DNA of 47,373 nucleotides from a virus, in the IMG/VR virus record IMGVR_UViG_3300030329_005324, positions 1 through 47,373 of that record; one strand, 5' to 3'. The notes under the pieces are model-generated. The model was given only the letters and a program-made list of their open reading frames with translations, was not told the DNA's origin and made no database searches. A program made the position numbers and the translations under genes. Within the stretch, counting starts at the first letter, position 1; every line of letters begins with the position of its first letter. Shown piece after piece: positions 28,884 to 35,991 of the stretch.

Positions 28884-28977
28884 AATCTATATGTATATGC
28901 TCAACAGCACATTGAGGCGGACAAGGATTCTTTGACTCATAGTCTTCTAAAAAAACCCCTAGCCCTACAGCTATCAC
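28828..28977 (-). CDS. Possible small membrane-anchored cysteine-containing peptide, 49 aa (GTG start)
   Basis: Reading from GTG 28977 gives a hydrophobic N-terminus (about residues 1-10; the open frame extends it upstream by further hydrophobic codons), then an acidic/polar stretch with NPCPPQC and a basic C-terminus. It overlaps the 59-aa ORF in another frame, the arrangement seen for some nested spanin pairs, but no lipobox is evident. The start codon is uncertain, with a GGGG-containing sequence upstream. I treat it as a candidate only. Confidence 0.35.
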   Translation of the reverse strand: MIAVGLGVFLEDYESKNPCPPQCAVEHIHIDYDTEQRKDYKRNSKKDKK

Positions 28978-28998
28978 TATTAATACAACGTCCCCATA

Positions 28999-29649
28999 TC
29001 ATTCTTTTGTAGGTGGTTTAGGTTTGTCTACTATAGTTAAGAGACCTGCATCTATATCATCTTTAAACCTTTTTATTAATGCTTTCTCAGCGTTTTCAAT
29101 ATCGAATAAACTAACAGCGCTCCCAAAGGATTCATCGGCAGCTTCTTTTAATAAATCAGGATATATGTTTTCTTTGTATATACTATGTAATTTATAAGGA
29201 CTAGCAATCGTGCCATTTTTAGTTTTAAACATAAGTCCTTTATTGTCAATTAACATTAATTGGTCCATTAACATATCTGAGCTAGCAGCATAAGGGCTTC
29301 CTATCTCTGAATTAAAGCGATGTATTGCCATTATATCATCAGCACCTTCAGCAGCTTTCATTGCAAAACCTGATTTTAAAAATCTGTAATGTTGGCCTCT
29401 ACTCCAAGGACCTCCATCAAAAATCCAATTCTCTTTACCGTATTTTTCTTTTCCTTGAGCTATAAAATCAACATCAAAATCTCCACTTTCATAATCAAAC
29501 ATTGGAACCCCTGGAAGTGATTCGTGAAACTCTCCTTTAAAATCTATGTTTTCAGCGTGCCATAAACTATCTGCATTTGCATACACTTTATTCTTATAGT
29601 CGCTAATCGAATTCCCACGCTCTAAATATTTAAATACTTCATCACTCAT
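28999..29649 (-). CDS. Hypothetical late protein, 216 aa
   Basis: The start follows GGAGGAAAAAG. It is an acidic, aromatic-rich globular protein with no motif I recognise; segments include FDVDFIAQGKEKYGKENW and HRFNSEIGSPYAASSDMLMD, and it ends with PKPPTKE. It overlaps the end of the metallophosphoesterase gene by four bases, so the two are translated together. Function is unknown. Confidence 0.7.
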   Translation of the reverse strand: MSDEVFKYLERGNSISDYKNKVYANADSLWHAENIDFKGEFHESLPGVPMFDYESGDFDVDFIAQGKEKYGKENWIFDGGPWSRGQHYRFLKSGFAMKAAEGADDIMAIHRFNSEIGSPYAASSDMLMDQLMLIDNKGLMFKTKNGTIASPYKLHSIYKENIYPDLLKEAADESFGSAVSLFDIENAEKALIKRFKDDIDAGLLTIVDKPKPPTKE

Positions 29650-30434
29650 CTTTTTCCTCCATTAATATACTGGCCCCAGACACTTGTTTCTCCGTTTATT
29701 ATCTCTACTACATTAACAGTATAGTTTCCACCTTTATACCAATCTATAATAGCAAAGGCATGATTCCAATTTGTCAATCTACCTCCAAGCCAGTCTTCAT
29801 CTTTTTCTATATCTTTTAAGCAGCCTAAACTCCATGCACTTATAGTTCCGCCTGCAAATGTTTTTGTATGTCGCTGTAAATCATGCGTATGTCCATACAT
29901 TATACTTTGCCCATATACATCTAAATGTTTAAAAGAATGATACTTAGATGTAAACTTGCCATGAGTAAAATTTATCTTACCAATTTTTAAACACTTTTTA
30001 CGGTTATAAGGATGAAACTTATACCCTCTTTTATCTAATTTTAAAGCGTTCTGCGTTAAATAATGCGATAAATAGGGGTATCTGGTCACAAACTTATCTA
30101 ACCATACCTCATGGTTACCTTGAACAAAATGTCGCTCTAAACAGCCGATTTTGTTTAAAGACTTATCTATTAAGTCCATTCCTTTATTAACATTTTTAAC
30201 ATCTTTGTCAAGCAAAGGTATTAAATCTTCCATTGGTTTAGCATTTCTACCTTTCCAATAGTGGGTACTAAAATGTTCCCATTCTCCTGTATCGCCTAAA
30301 TCTATATAAATATCAGGCTTAACTAATTCTATCGCTTTGCACACCACATTAATAGCTTTTTTATCATGTAGTGGAAAATGCTTGTCAGGAGTAACGATAG
30401 CTCTTTTTATAACGCCATCATTGCTTTTTGACAT
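29646..30434 (-). CDS. Calcineurin-like metallophosphoesterase, 262 aa
   Basis: All motifs of the family are visible in order: DxH (Asp17, His19), GD (47-48, LGDTGEW), GNHE (106-109), His158 in FTHG, and GHTH (181-184). These coordinate two metal ions for hydrolysis of phosphodiester or phosphomonoester bonds. The substrate cannot be read from sequence. The start follows TAGGAGAGTAT. Its placement in a late lysis/tail block, not with replication genes, is unusual and may point to a role at the end of infection or in the particle. The family call is strong; the role is open. Confidence 0.9.
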   Translation of the reverse strand: MSKSNDGVIKRAIVTPDKHFPLHDKKAINVVCKAIELVKPDIYIDLGDTGEWEHFSTHYWKGRNAKPMEDLIPLLDKDVKNVNKGMDLIDKSLNKIGCLERHFVQGNHEVWLDKFVTRYPYLSHYLTQNALKLDKRGYKFHPYNRKKCLKIGKINFTHGKFTSKYHSFKHLDVYGQSIMYGHTHDLQRHTKTFAGGTISAWSLGCLKDIEKDEDWLGGRLTNWNHAFAIIDWYKGGNYTVNVVEIINGETSVWGQYINGGKR

Positions 30435-30442
30435 ATACTCTC

Positions 30443-30679
30443 CTATTTATTAAATAACCATGCTATGAATCCAGAAAATAAAGCAAAACCTACACTCATT
30501 ATTCCTTGTATCCAACTTATAGAGCTTTCAGCTTTTCTAACTCTTCCATTTTGCTCTCTTAATAAAGACCTTAATTCAATAAGTGTTTCCTTCATATGAC
30601 GGTTATCTGATTTCAATACAGCTAAAGTAGTAATTACTTCTTCTCTGTATTTATCTATATCAAAGTTTCTATCCGACAT
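30443..30679 (-). CDS. Holin-like/XhlA-type small membrane protein, 78 aa
   Basis: A charged coiled-coil N-terminus (about residues 8-52) is followed by one hydrophobic segment at 56-76 (WIQGIMSVGFALFSGFIAWLF) and a short NK tail. This architecture is that of XhlA/hemolysin-type or class III-like holin accessory proteins. Directly upstream in the operon is the endolysin, with which it overlaps by 11 bases. Together they form a probable lysis cassette. The assignment is from topology and context, not residue signature. Confidence 0.65.
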   Translation of the reverse strand: MSDRNFDIDKYREEVITTLAVLKSDNRHMKETLIELRSLLREQNGRVRKAESSISWIQGIMSVGFALFSGFIAWLFNK

Positions 30680-31076
30680 TTTTTATAATATCCGATAATT
30701 TCTTTGCACGATTAGGTGTTTGTTTTGCCCAACGACTATCGAGCATCTCTAAACTACAAGCACTATAATTACCTAATCTTAAAAACTGTATTGTCTTTTT
30801 AAATTTAGAAAATCCACCAAGACCTAATTGATAGCACATTTCATACACTACCTCTTGAGCTTCTTCAGGCAAGTCTTCTACAAAAGGAAACTTACTATGA
30901 ACTCTTTTTATTAAAGAACTTAGCTTTCTCTCCAATATTATATCGCAAATATCTTCTTCTAGAACTAAATCTTTAATTGCAAATCCATATCCTATTGTAT
31001 CATATCCTTCAGTGCATTTATATACTTTATCTCTAAATCCTTCTGAAAGCTTTACTGATTTTTTTAAATTTTTCAT
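30669..31076 (-). CDS. Endolysin, T4-type lysozyme (GH24), 135 aa
   Basis: The N-terminus has the catalytic signature of phage lysozymes: Glu12 in SEGFRDKVYK, Cys21 and Thr27 in TEGYDTIGYG, spaced exactly as the E-8aa-(D/C)-5aa-T triad. It cleaves the glycan chains of peptidoglycan at lysis. There is no signal peptide, so export would need a holin; the adjacent 78-aa membrane protein is the candidate. It is shorter than T4 lysozyme (164 aa). The start overlaps the upstream stop as ATGA. Confidence 0.88.
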   Translation of the reverse strand: MKNLKKSVKLSEGFRDKVYKCTEGYDTIGYGFAIKDLVLEEDICDIILERKLSSLIKRVHSKFPFVEDLPEEAQEVVYEMCYQLGLGGFSKFKKTIQFLRLGNYSACSLEMLDSRWAKQTPNRAKKLSDIIKNVG

Positions 31077-31318
31077 TCTGGAACCTCTAATTTCTTAGTC
31101 CAATCTTCACCTGCTAAAATAGTTAAAATTTCACTATGTGAATATTTAGTTAAACCGTTATAACAAGTTTCATCTGGATTTTCTGTTTTAATTAAAATTT
31201 TAACCCCATCTAAAGACTTTCTCATATAATGCTGATTAATTGCCTTAGAGTGACTTAATTGCTCAGAAGTTAAATCTTCCGTATTAACTATCATAAAAGT
31301 AAAAGGATAATTAGACAA
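31073..31318 (-). CDS. Hypothetical protein, 81 aa, TTG start set by AAAGGAGG
   Basis: The start is read as TTG at 31318 because AAAGGAGGTAAAC lies immediately before it, inside the last codons of the LamG gene. A longer open frame has no ribosome binding site, and a later ATG at 31294 is less well placed. The product (MSNYPFTFMIVNTEDL...) is a small alpha/beta protein ending EDWTKKLEVPE. I do not recognise it. It precedes the endolysin with a four-base overlap. Confidence 0.65.
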   Translation of the reverse strand: MSNYPFTFMIVNTEDLTSEQLSHSKAINQHYMRKSLDGVKILIKTENPDETCYNGLTKYSHSEILTILAGEDWTKKLEVPE

Positions 31319-32624
31319 GTTTACCTCCTTTAAGTCTAGTTCTAGCAAAAGCTGAAGCTGCAAAGTTCACTGGAATTATTCCTTGAACGGGATATTCTAA
31401 AATAGAAATATTATCTATAGCAATTGTATTATCGGCAGCTAATTTAATTGCCCTAAATTTTATAACACCTCCAGTTTCCTTTGCTCTTAGTGTTTCTGTT
31501 TTTGTTACTGGAAAACTTACTTCCATTGTACCAGTCCTGGTACCTATATAAGGCTGAACGTAACATGCAGAACCTTCAATTCTGCTAGCAGTATAAGTTA
31601 TATCATATATATACCCAGCATTTGTCGTTTCTCCAGATAATGTTATATCTTTTAAATGTTCATCACAAATAGCTTTACCACTACTCTGCTCCCATTCAGA
31701 GCCACTCACAGTCCATCCTGATAAGTCGGAGTCAAAAGTTCCATTAGTAACTAATTCTGTGCCCACTAAAGATACAGAGCTAAATAAAGAATTTGTTGTT
31801 TGCTGCATAACAGGTCTAGTTAAGAATCCTTGTTTCTGAGTATCATCTTTAGACACTCTATTAAATTCATTTCCTTTTCTTCTGTCCCATCTATCGCCAA
31901 AATTATATTGGTCTTTTAAATTATCAATTAATCCACCAGCATTTGCACCTTCAGTAAAACTTGTTTTATATAAATCCCTTATTTCTGCACTAGTTAAAAC
32001 TCTATCATACCACCTTTGTTCAGCCAATCTAACACCATTAGCAGTTCTTACTGTACTAGCTACACTATAGCCTGAAGAATATAATCCTGCAACATCTAAA
32101 TTGCCTGCTGCCGCAGTATTTCCAGCTACAGTAGCATTTTGCTGAATTCCATTAATCCAAGCAGTAAAACCTGAGTCTCTATCTTGTGTTAAAACTACAT
32201 GCATCCAACCATATCCTAAAGAAGACCTATCCGCTCCCAAAGCTACAAAACTTCCTCCTGCATTACCTGTGTTACCTATTCTGCTTCCAAAGTTAAAAAC
32301 AGGAACATCGCTTGAAAACCATAAATCATAATACCAATAATTCCCAGAATCTGCATATTTTCCAGCTACATTCATAGTTGACGCACTCGACATATAAATC
32401 CATGAAGAAATGGTAAAATCTCCAGTACCAAATTTCATATCATCAGGGCCACCTTCTAATACAGAGTCAGTACCATCAAATTCTATATAACTTTTAGACT
32501 CCATTGCCTTTAAAACGACATTTATTCCCTTTACTGGCTTTATACCTTTTCCATTATCTTCTTCTTGAACAATAGAGGTATCTAACTTTAAAGCACCTTT
32601 AGTTATTTTATCTTTTAAAAACAT
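31311..32624 (-). CDS. LamG/concanavalin-like tail protein with second carbohydrate-binding-type domain, 437 aa
   Basis: Residues about 45-222 fit a LamG-like jelly roll: YIEFDG near 46, FGTGDFTISSWIYM at 65-78, a GYGWMHVVLTQD strand, WINGIQQ, and a closing RLAEQRWYDRVLTSAEIRDL. Residues about 288-415 resemble a CBM4/9-type domain (TNGTFDSDLSGWTV... ending IDNISILEY). Both folds bind glycans. The protein is most likely a tail or head-surface protein for host recognition. Its last codons contain the ribosome binding site of the next gene. Confidence 0.75.
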   Translation of the reverse strand: MFLKDKITKGALKLDTSIVQEEDNGKGIKPVKGINVVLKAMESKSYIEFDGTDSVLEGGPDDMKFGTGDFTISSWIYMSSASTMNVAGKYADSGNYWYYDLWFSSDVPVFNFGSRIGNTGNAGGSFVALGADRSSLGYGWMHVVLTQDRDSGFTAWINGIQQNATVAGNTAAAGNLDVAGLYSSGYSVASTVRTANGVRLAEQRWYDRVLTSAEIRDLYKTSFTEGANAGGLIDNLKDQYNFGDRWDRRKGNEFNRVSKDDTQKQGFLTRPVMQQTTNSLFSSVSLVGTELVTNGTFDSDLSGWTVSGSEWEQSSGKAICDEHLKDITLSGETTNAGYIYDITYTASRIEGSACYVQPYIGTRTGTMEVSFPVTKTETLRAKETGGVIKFRAIKLAADNTIAIDNISILEYPVQGIIPVNFAASAFARTRLKGGKLV

Positions 32625-33184
32625 TAATCTTTTACAAAACCTAGTTTAATTTCAAATACAGCATTAGGTGTTGTTGATGTGCTACCTGCTAAAGCCCATA
32701 AATAAAGGCTAGTACTTCCAGATGCTGCTTTAACAGGAGCACCTATGGAACTAACAAAGCTAAGATTATCAGCATTTCCTACTTCTTGACCTGTGCCTGT
32801 ACTGAAAAAGCACTGTATCCCTTTAAATAAAGTTTCAACATTACCCGCAGTATCCATTAATGCATCTGCTTGCATATCTGTAGAAGCTGTAGCGGTTCCA
32901 ACTGAAGCCGAATGCCAGGTGCTACCACTCACACCATCATTAGTATCAGATATAAAAACATCTAAAGGCATATCATTTGTAGTTGGATTATATACTAAAC
33001 AAGTTTGAAGTATCGCTGTTCCGCCAGGAACTGAAACTGCATTAGGTATTTCCAATGGTATTATTGCAATTTTACCTGCGGTATCTACATTTACAGCAGT
33101 AGGCGTAGTTATCGAAATAACATCTAAATCCATTTTGTTAAGTTTTTCCTGAACGGAATAATTATGTAATTCTGTTTTTGCCAT
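32624..33184 (-). CDS. Beta-rich virion protein, 186 aa
   Basis: A strong ribosome binding site (AAAAAGGAGGATAAACT). The first 25 residues are polar/helical; the rest is serine/threonine/glycine-rich beta sequence without cysteine pairs or catalytic motif. It is similar in style to the 188-aa protein next to the capsid gene, so the two may be related decoration-type proteins; this is an impression and not an alignment. It lies between the neck genes and the LamG gene. Confidence 0.65.
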   Translation of the reverse strand: MAKTELHNYSVQEKLNKMDLDVISITTPTAVNVDTAGKIAIIPLEIPNAVSVPGGTAILQTCLVYNPTTNDMPLDVFISDTNDGVSGSTWHSASVGTATASTDMQADALMDTAGNVETLFKGIQCFFSTGTGQEVGNADNLSFVSSIGAPVKAASGSTSLYLWALAGSTSTTPNAVFEIKLGFVKD

Positions 33185-33214
33185 AGTTTATCCTCCTTTT
33201 TGAGTGTATTTAAA

Positions 33215-33230
33215 GGTCTTTGGTGAGACC
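33215..33230 (-). other. Short intergenic hairpin
   Basis: On the minus strand GGTCT and AGACC flank a six-base loop, followed by TTTAAATA, in the 55-base gap before the 186-aa gene. It is small for a terminator but lies at one of the few real gaps in the operon. It may attenuate transcription or shape mRNA ends. Confidence 0.35.
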
Positions 33231-33239
33231 ATGAACATA

Positions 33240-33953
33240 CTATCTAACTGCGTACGGTCCAGGAGTAGCCATTATTCTAGCTCCTGATTTTAACGAACTA
33301 TCGTACTTTTCTGTAATTTTTCTATATTCTCTCATGAAATATTCTTTAGACTCAAATTCTCCTTGGTCTTCTGCTAATTTAGCTTTAACATAATATACTA
33401 AAGCTTTTTCTAGATAAGAAGGAATAGGTAATTCATCATCTTCATCATTCAATATGTCTACAGAATAATAAAGAGTAGGAGTTCCTGAAAAATCTTGAAA
33501 CGTAGCAGAGCCACTATATTTAGTTTCTAATATTATAACATTATTAGTCCCTGTAGCGCTTGAAAAATTACGTATCTTATGAAGACCGTTCCATCTATCT
33601 GCATTGCCTAGTACTATATAGCTCCCAACAGCAATATAATCAGTATCAAGAGTTGCATAATTTGTATATGAACTTGTATTATCAGCTACTTCTAAAAACC
33701 CCGAATTGCTTCTAAATTGAGTTAAATTTGTGTCAGTATAGTGACTTGTGCTTTTTAAAAAATAATCAGGAGTATGGGTATATTGTAACTCTAGTCCTAC
33801 ATCAACTGTAGACTTTGGAGACCTCCATTGAGTCCTATGTACTCCTGGTCCATAATCTCTAGAATTAACATCATTATCAAATTGTGTATCTCTTTCAACA
33901 ATGCACAACTTTCTACCTTCTATATAAAATCCGTATTCTTTTACATTAGCCAT
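33240..33953 (-). CDS. Neck/tail structural protein, 237 aa
   Basis: The C-terminal third is helical (PSYLEKALVYYVKAKLAEDQ... EYFMREYRKITEKY), a pattern common in head-tail connector or tail-adaptor proteins of marine phages. The middle is beta-rich. Its start overlaps the stop of the 93-aa gene. Gene order (capsid, decoration, connector-like, this gene) supports a head-tail joining role. No precise family is recognised. Confidence 0.65.
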   Translation of the reverse strand: MANVKEYGFYIEGRKLCIVERDTQFDNDVNSRDYGPGVHRTQWRSPKSTVDVGLELQYTHTPDYFLKSTSHYTDTNLTQFRSNSGFLEVADNTSSYTNYATLDTDYIAVGSYIVLGNADRWNGLHKIRNFSSATGTNNVIILETKYSGSATFQDFSGTPTLYYSVDILNDEDDELPIPSYLEKALVYYVKAKLAEDQGEFESKEYFMREYRKITEKYDSSLKSGARIMATPGPYAVR

Positions 33954-34234
33954 TAAACATCATCTCCATCTGGAACCCAAGGCTTATTAACTAATCTTGG
34001 GATTCTTCTATATTCATCTTTACTATTCAAATGATTCAAAGCTCTAACTTCTAAAATCTTTATTACATTATCGGGTATATCATAAAATCTTTGGTCTTTT
34101 ACTATATCTAATTTTTGCAACATGATATGAGTTTCAAAGTTCATATTTAAATCTTCTAAACCATCTTTTATATATGCAATAATTCTTCCTGTTTCAAAAT
34201 TATTAACTCTCTCCATTAACTGTTGAACTTTCAT
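33953..34234 (-). CDS. Small neck-type protein, 93 aa
   Basis: A compact helical protein with IIAYIKDGLEDLNMNFETH followed by DIVKDQRFYDIPDNVIKILEV, a layout shared by short head-tail connector proteins. Its ribosome binding site (AGAAGGAGGAGGAGATA) is formed entirely by the arginine codons at the end of the upstream gene, and start and stop overlap as TAATG. The connector role is inferred from size and position. Confidence 0.65.
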   Translation of the reverse strand: MKVQQLMERVNNFETGRIIAYIKDGLEDLNMNFETHIMLQKLDIVKDQRFYDIPDNVIKILEVRALNHLNSKDEYRRIPRLVNKPWVPDGDDV

Positions 34235-34947
34235 TATCTCCTCCTCCTTCTACGTCTTCTTCTAGGCCTATCCTCATCACTATCATCGCTCCTATTCATT
34301 AAAAGTTCTTTAGTGAGAAACATTTGAGCATATTCACTATTCATTGTTTCTATAATTTTTTTATAAGATTCTACAAGCTCTACATCTTCGTCCGCAGAAA
34401 GCATATTATTAATATGAAAAGTTATCCCTTTTATAGATAAATTTAAAATCAAATGTGGATAAAATTGCTTTGGAAAATTCCTTATTCCTGTACTATCTAA
34501 ATCTGTTGAAGGACTAAGAGATACTCCATCAAAATCTAACGTAGGATATTCTATGTAATTTAATTTATATGTTTCATTGCTACTTGAAGGAACTGGATAT
34601 ACATAAATTTGATTATCCTTATCTCTTATAAATGCAGGATTATACTTAGATGCATATGAAAAACTATTCACATCCGTTACTAAGTATTCTTTAGATTTAT
34701 CTATTTCCTTGCAAGCTCTCCATTGATTATCTGTGCCATCTTCTCTCATAACGGTAAAAATAATTCCACTATCAACTTTAAAGCCATTTGTATCTTGCTC
34801 ATCTGACTCGTGCGCAAACAGAAGGCCCGCAGCAGGATTAAGTTTCATAACCCCTGCGATTACCTCTATTATTCCTTGCAGAATTCCTTCCGTACTTACA
34901 CTAACTGGAAAGCCTACTTTACTTGTTACATATTCATTTATAGTCAT
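34234..34947 (-). CDS. Head-tail connector-like protein with nine-arginine tail, 237 aa
   Basis: The body alternates helix and strand with DNQIYVYPVPSSSNETYKLNYIEYP and a late helical region (VELVESYKKIIETMNSEYA), typical of neck/adaptor proteins in short-tailed phages. It ends with an acidic patch (DDSDED) and then RP followed by nine arginines. Such a tail could contact packaged DNA or RNA, or simply exist because those codons form the next gene's ribosome binding site. The start follows TAGGAAAAA. The connector call is moderate. Confidence 0.65.
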   Translation of the reverse strand: MTINEYVTSKVGFPVSVSTEGILQGIIEVIAGVMKLNPAAGLLFAHESDEQDTNGFKVDSGIIFTVMREDGTDNQWRACKEIDKSKEYLVTDVNSFSYASKYNPAFIRDKDNQIYVYPVPSSSNETYKLNYIEYPTLDFDGVSLSPSTDLDSTGIRNFPKQFYPHLILNLSIKGITFHINNMLSADEDVELVESYKKIIETMNSEYAQMFLTKELLMNRSDDSDEDRPRRRRRRRRR

Positions 34948-34963
34948 TTTTTCCTATTTGGTA

Positions 34964-35000
34964 GCCCCCCTCGACAAGAGAGAATCAAGTCGAAGAGGGC
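34964..35000 (-). terminator. Intergenic stem-loop, possible transcription attenuator
   Basis: In the 74-base gap between the 127-aa and 237-aa genes, CCCTC plus GAC pair with GTC plus GAGGG around a 13-base loop, with a three-base bulge. On the minus strand no T-run follows, so it is not a classical intrinsic terminator. It may set a 3' end, protect mRNA or reduce read-through from the capsid/decoration genes. Confidence 0.4.
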
Positions 35001-35021
35001 ACCATTTTTATTTACTACCTA

Positions 35022-35405
35022 TTAAGCACCAGCATCGGTCATACCAGAAATATACCAATTAGTACCGTCTGAAATAAGCTCAATAAAATCGCCTATTGCT
35101 CCAGCCGCTAAAGTATATCCACTAGCTGCATTTATACGTTCAGGCGTAGTGCCTGCATCGACAATTGTGCCATATACCTTACTGGCACCACCATCAACTA
35201 CATGCTCGCTAGCATCACCAGATATTAGTTTTACACAAAATCCAGCACTGATGTCGCTTAATGAAGGCAGAGTCACTGTTACAGAAGCATCTTTCAAGAT
35301 GAAGACCTTACCTGAATCGCCAACCTCTAAACTAAAACTAGCAGTTGCTGATTCAACGTAATTATAGTTCCATCCTGCAGAACTTCCCATTTTTGCTCTA
35401 GCCAT
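35022..35405 (-). CDS. Small beta-rich virion protein, 127 aa
   Basis: Strong ribosome binding site (AAATAGGAGGTAGA). The sequence resembles the repeating strand pattern of phage decoration or fibre-hub domains (VFILKDASVTVTLPSLSD, GDFIELISDGTNWYISG). This last motif is commonly found at the ends of phage head/tail surface domains. It follows the capsid and 188-aa genes, so a capsid-surface role is the better guess. Confidence 0.65.
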   Translation of the reverse strand: MARAKMGSSAGWNYNYVESATASFSLEVGDSGKVFILKDASVTVTLPSLSDISAGFCVKLISGDASEHVVDGGASKVYGTIVDAGTTPERINAASGYTLAAGAIGDFIELISDGTNWYISGMTDAGA

Positions 35406-35413
35406 TCTACCTC

Positions 35414-35980
35414 CTATTTATAGTGTTGAAAAACAACACCTATTTTAACATTACCAGTTGCACTACTTAAGTTGGCATCAATAACGTCAAATCTAACATG
35501 GATTTCTCTAGCTGAAGAACCACTATCTAATAAACCAGCAACAAGTGTTCCTGTTGTAGCTTCGCTAGTAGCAGTATCAGGAGCAGCCCAGTTAGCAGGT
35601 TGACCATGGCAATTTTCAATAACATACAATGGAGTATTTGCTTGCAAAGAAACAGCAGAGCCCCCATCATCTAGTATCTCAGTTAATGCCATTATTTGTG
35701 CTCCACCAGCAGCAGTACCAATACTCATATCCATACCATCACCATTGTCACCTGATGTTGATATTATTGAATCAGCAACTACAAATAAGTCTTTAATAAC
35801 TGTATTTGCAGGCTGTGATATAGCGGGTACGTCTGTAGTTCCATGAGCAACTGGAATATTAATCCAGTCAGACTCAACATAAGAAGTTCTGCCAGCTTTA
35901 GTATCAGTAAATAATCCTGAATCTGTTACATTATCAAGAATATTATCTGACGTATTCTGTCCATACATTGGATTAGCCAT
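35414..35980 (-). CDS. Probable head decoration protein, 188 aa
   Basis: It lies 11 bases after the major capsid gene with its own AAGGAGG site. It is beta-rich and acidic with many small residues (IPVAHGTTDVPAISQPANTV, GMDMSIGTAAGGAQ). Decoration/cement proteins are commonly encoded immediately next to the major capsid protein in tailed phages. The call rests on position and composition; no specific family is recognised. Confidence 0.65.
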   Translation of the reverse strand: MANPMYGQNTSDNILDNVTDSGLFTDTKAGRTSYVESDWINIPVAHGTTDVPAISQPANTVIKDLFVVADSIISTSGDNGDGMDMSIGTAAGGAQIMALTEILDDGGSAVSLQANTPLYVIENCHGQPANWAAPDTATSEATTGTLVAGLLDSGSSAREIHVRFDVIDANLSSATGNVKIGVVFQHYK

Positions 35981-35991
35981 TTATAACCTCC

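Noticed and set aside
35149-35361. Plus-strand frame opposite the 127-aa gene
   Set aside because: Mirror of a strongly coding minus-strand gene with an AGGAGG site; no independent start signal.
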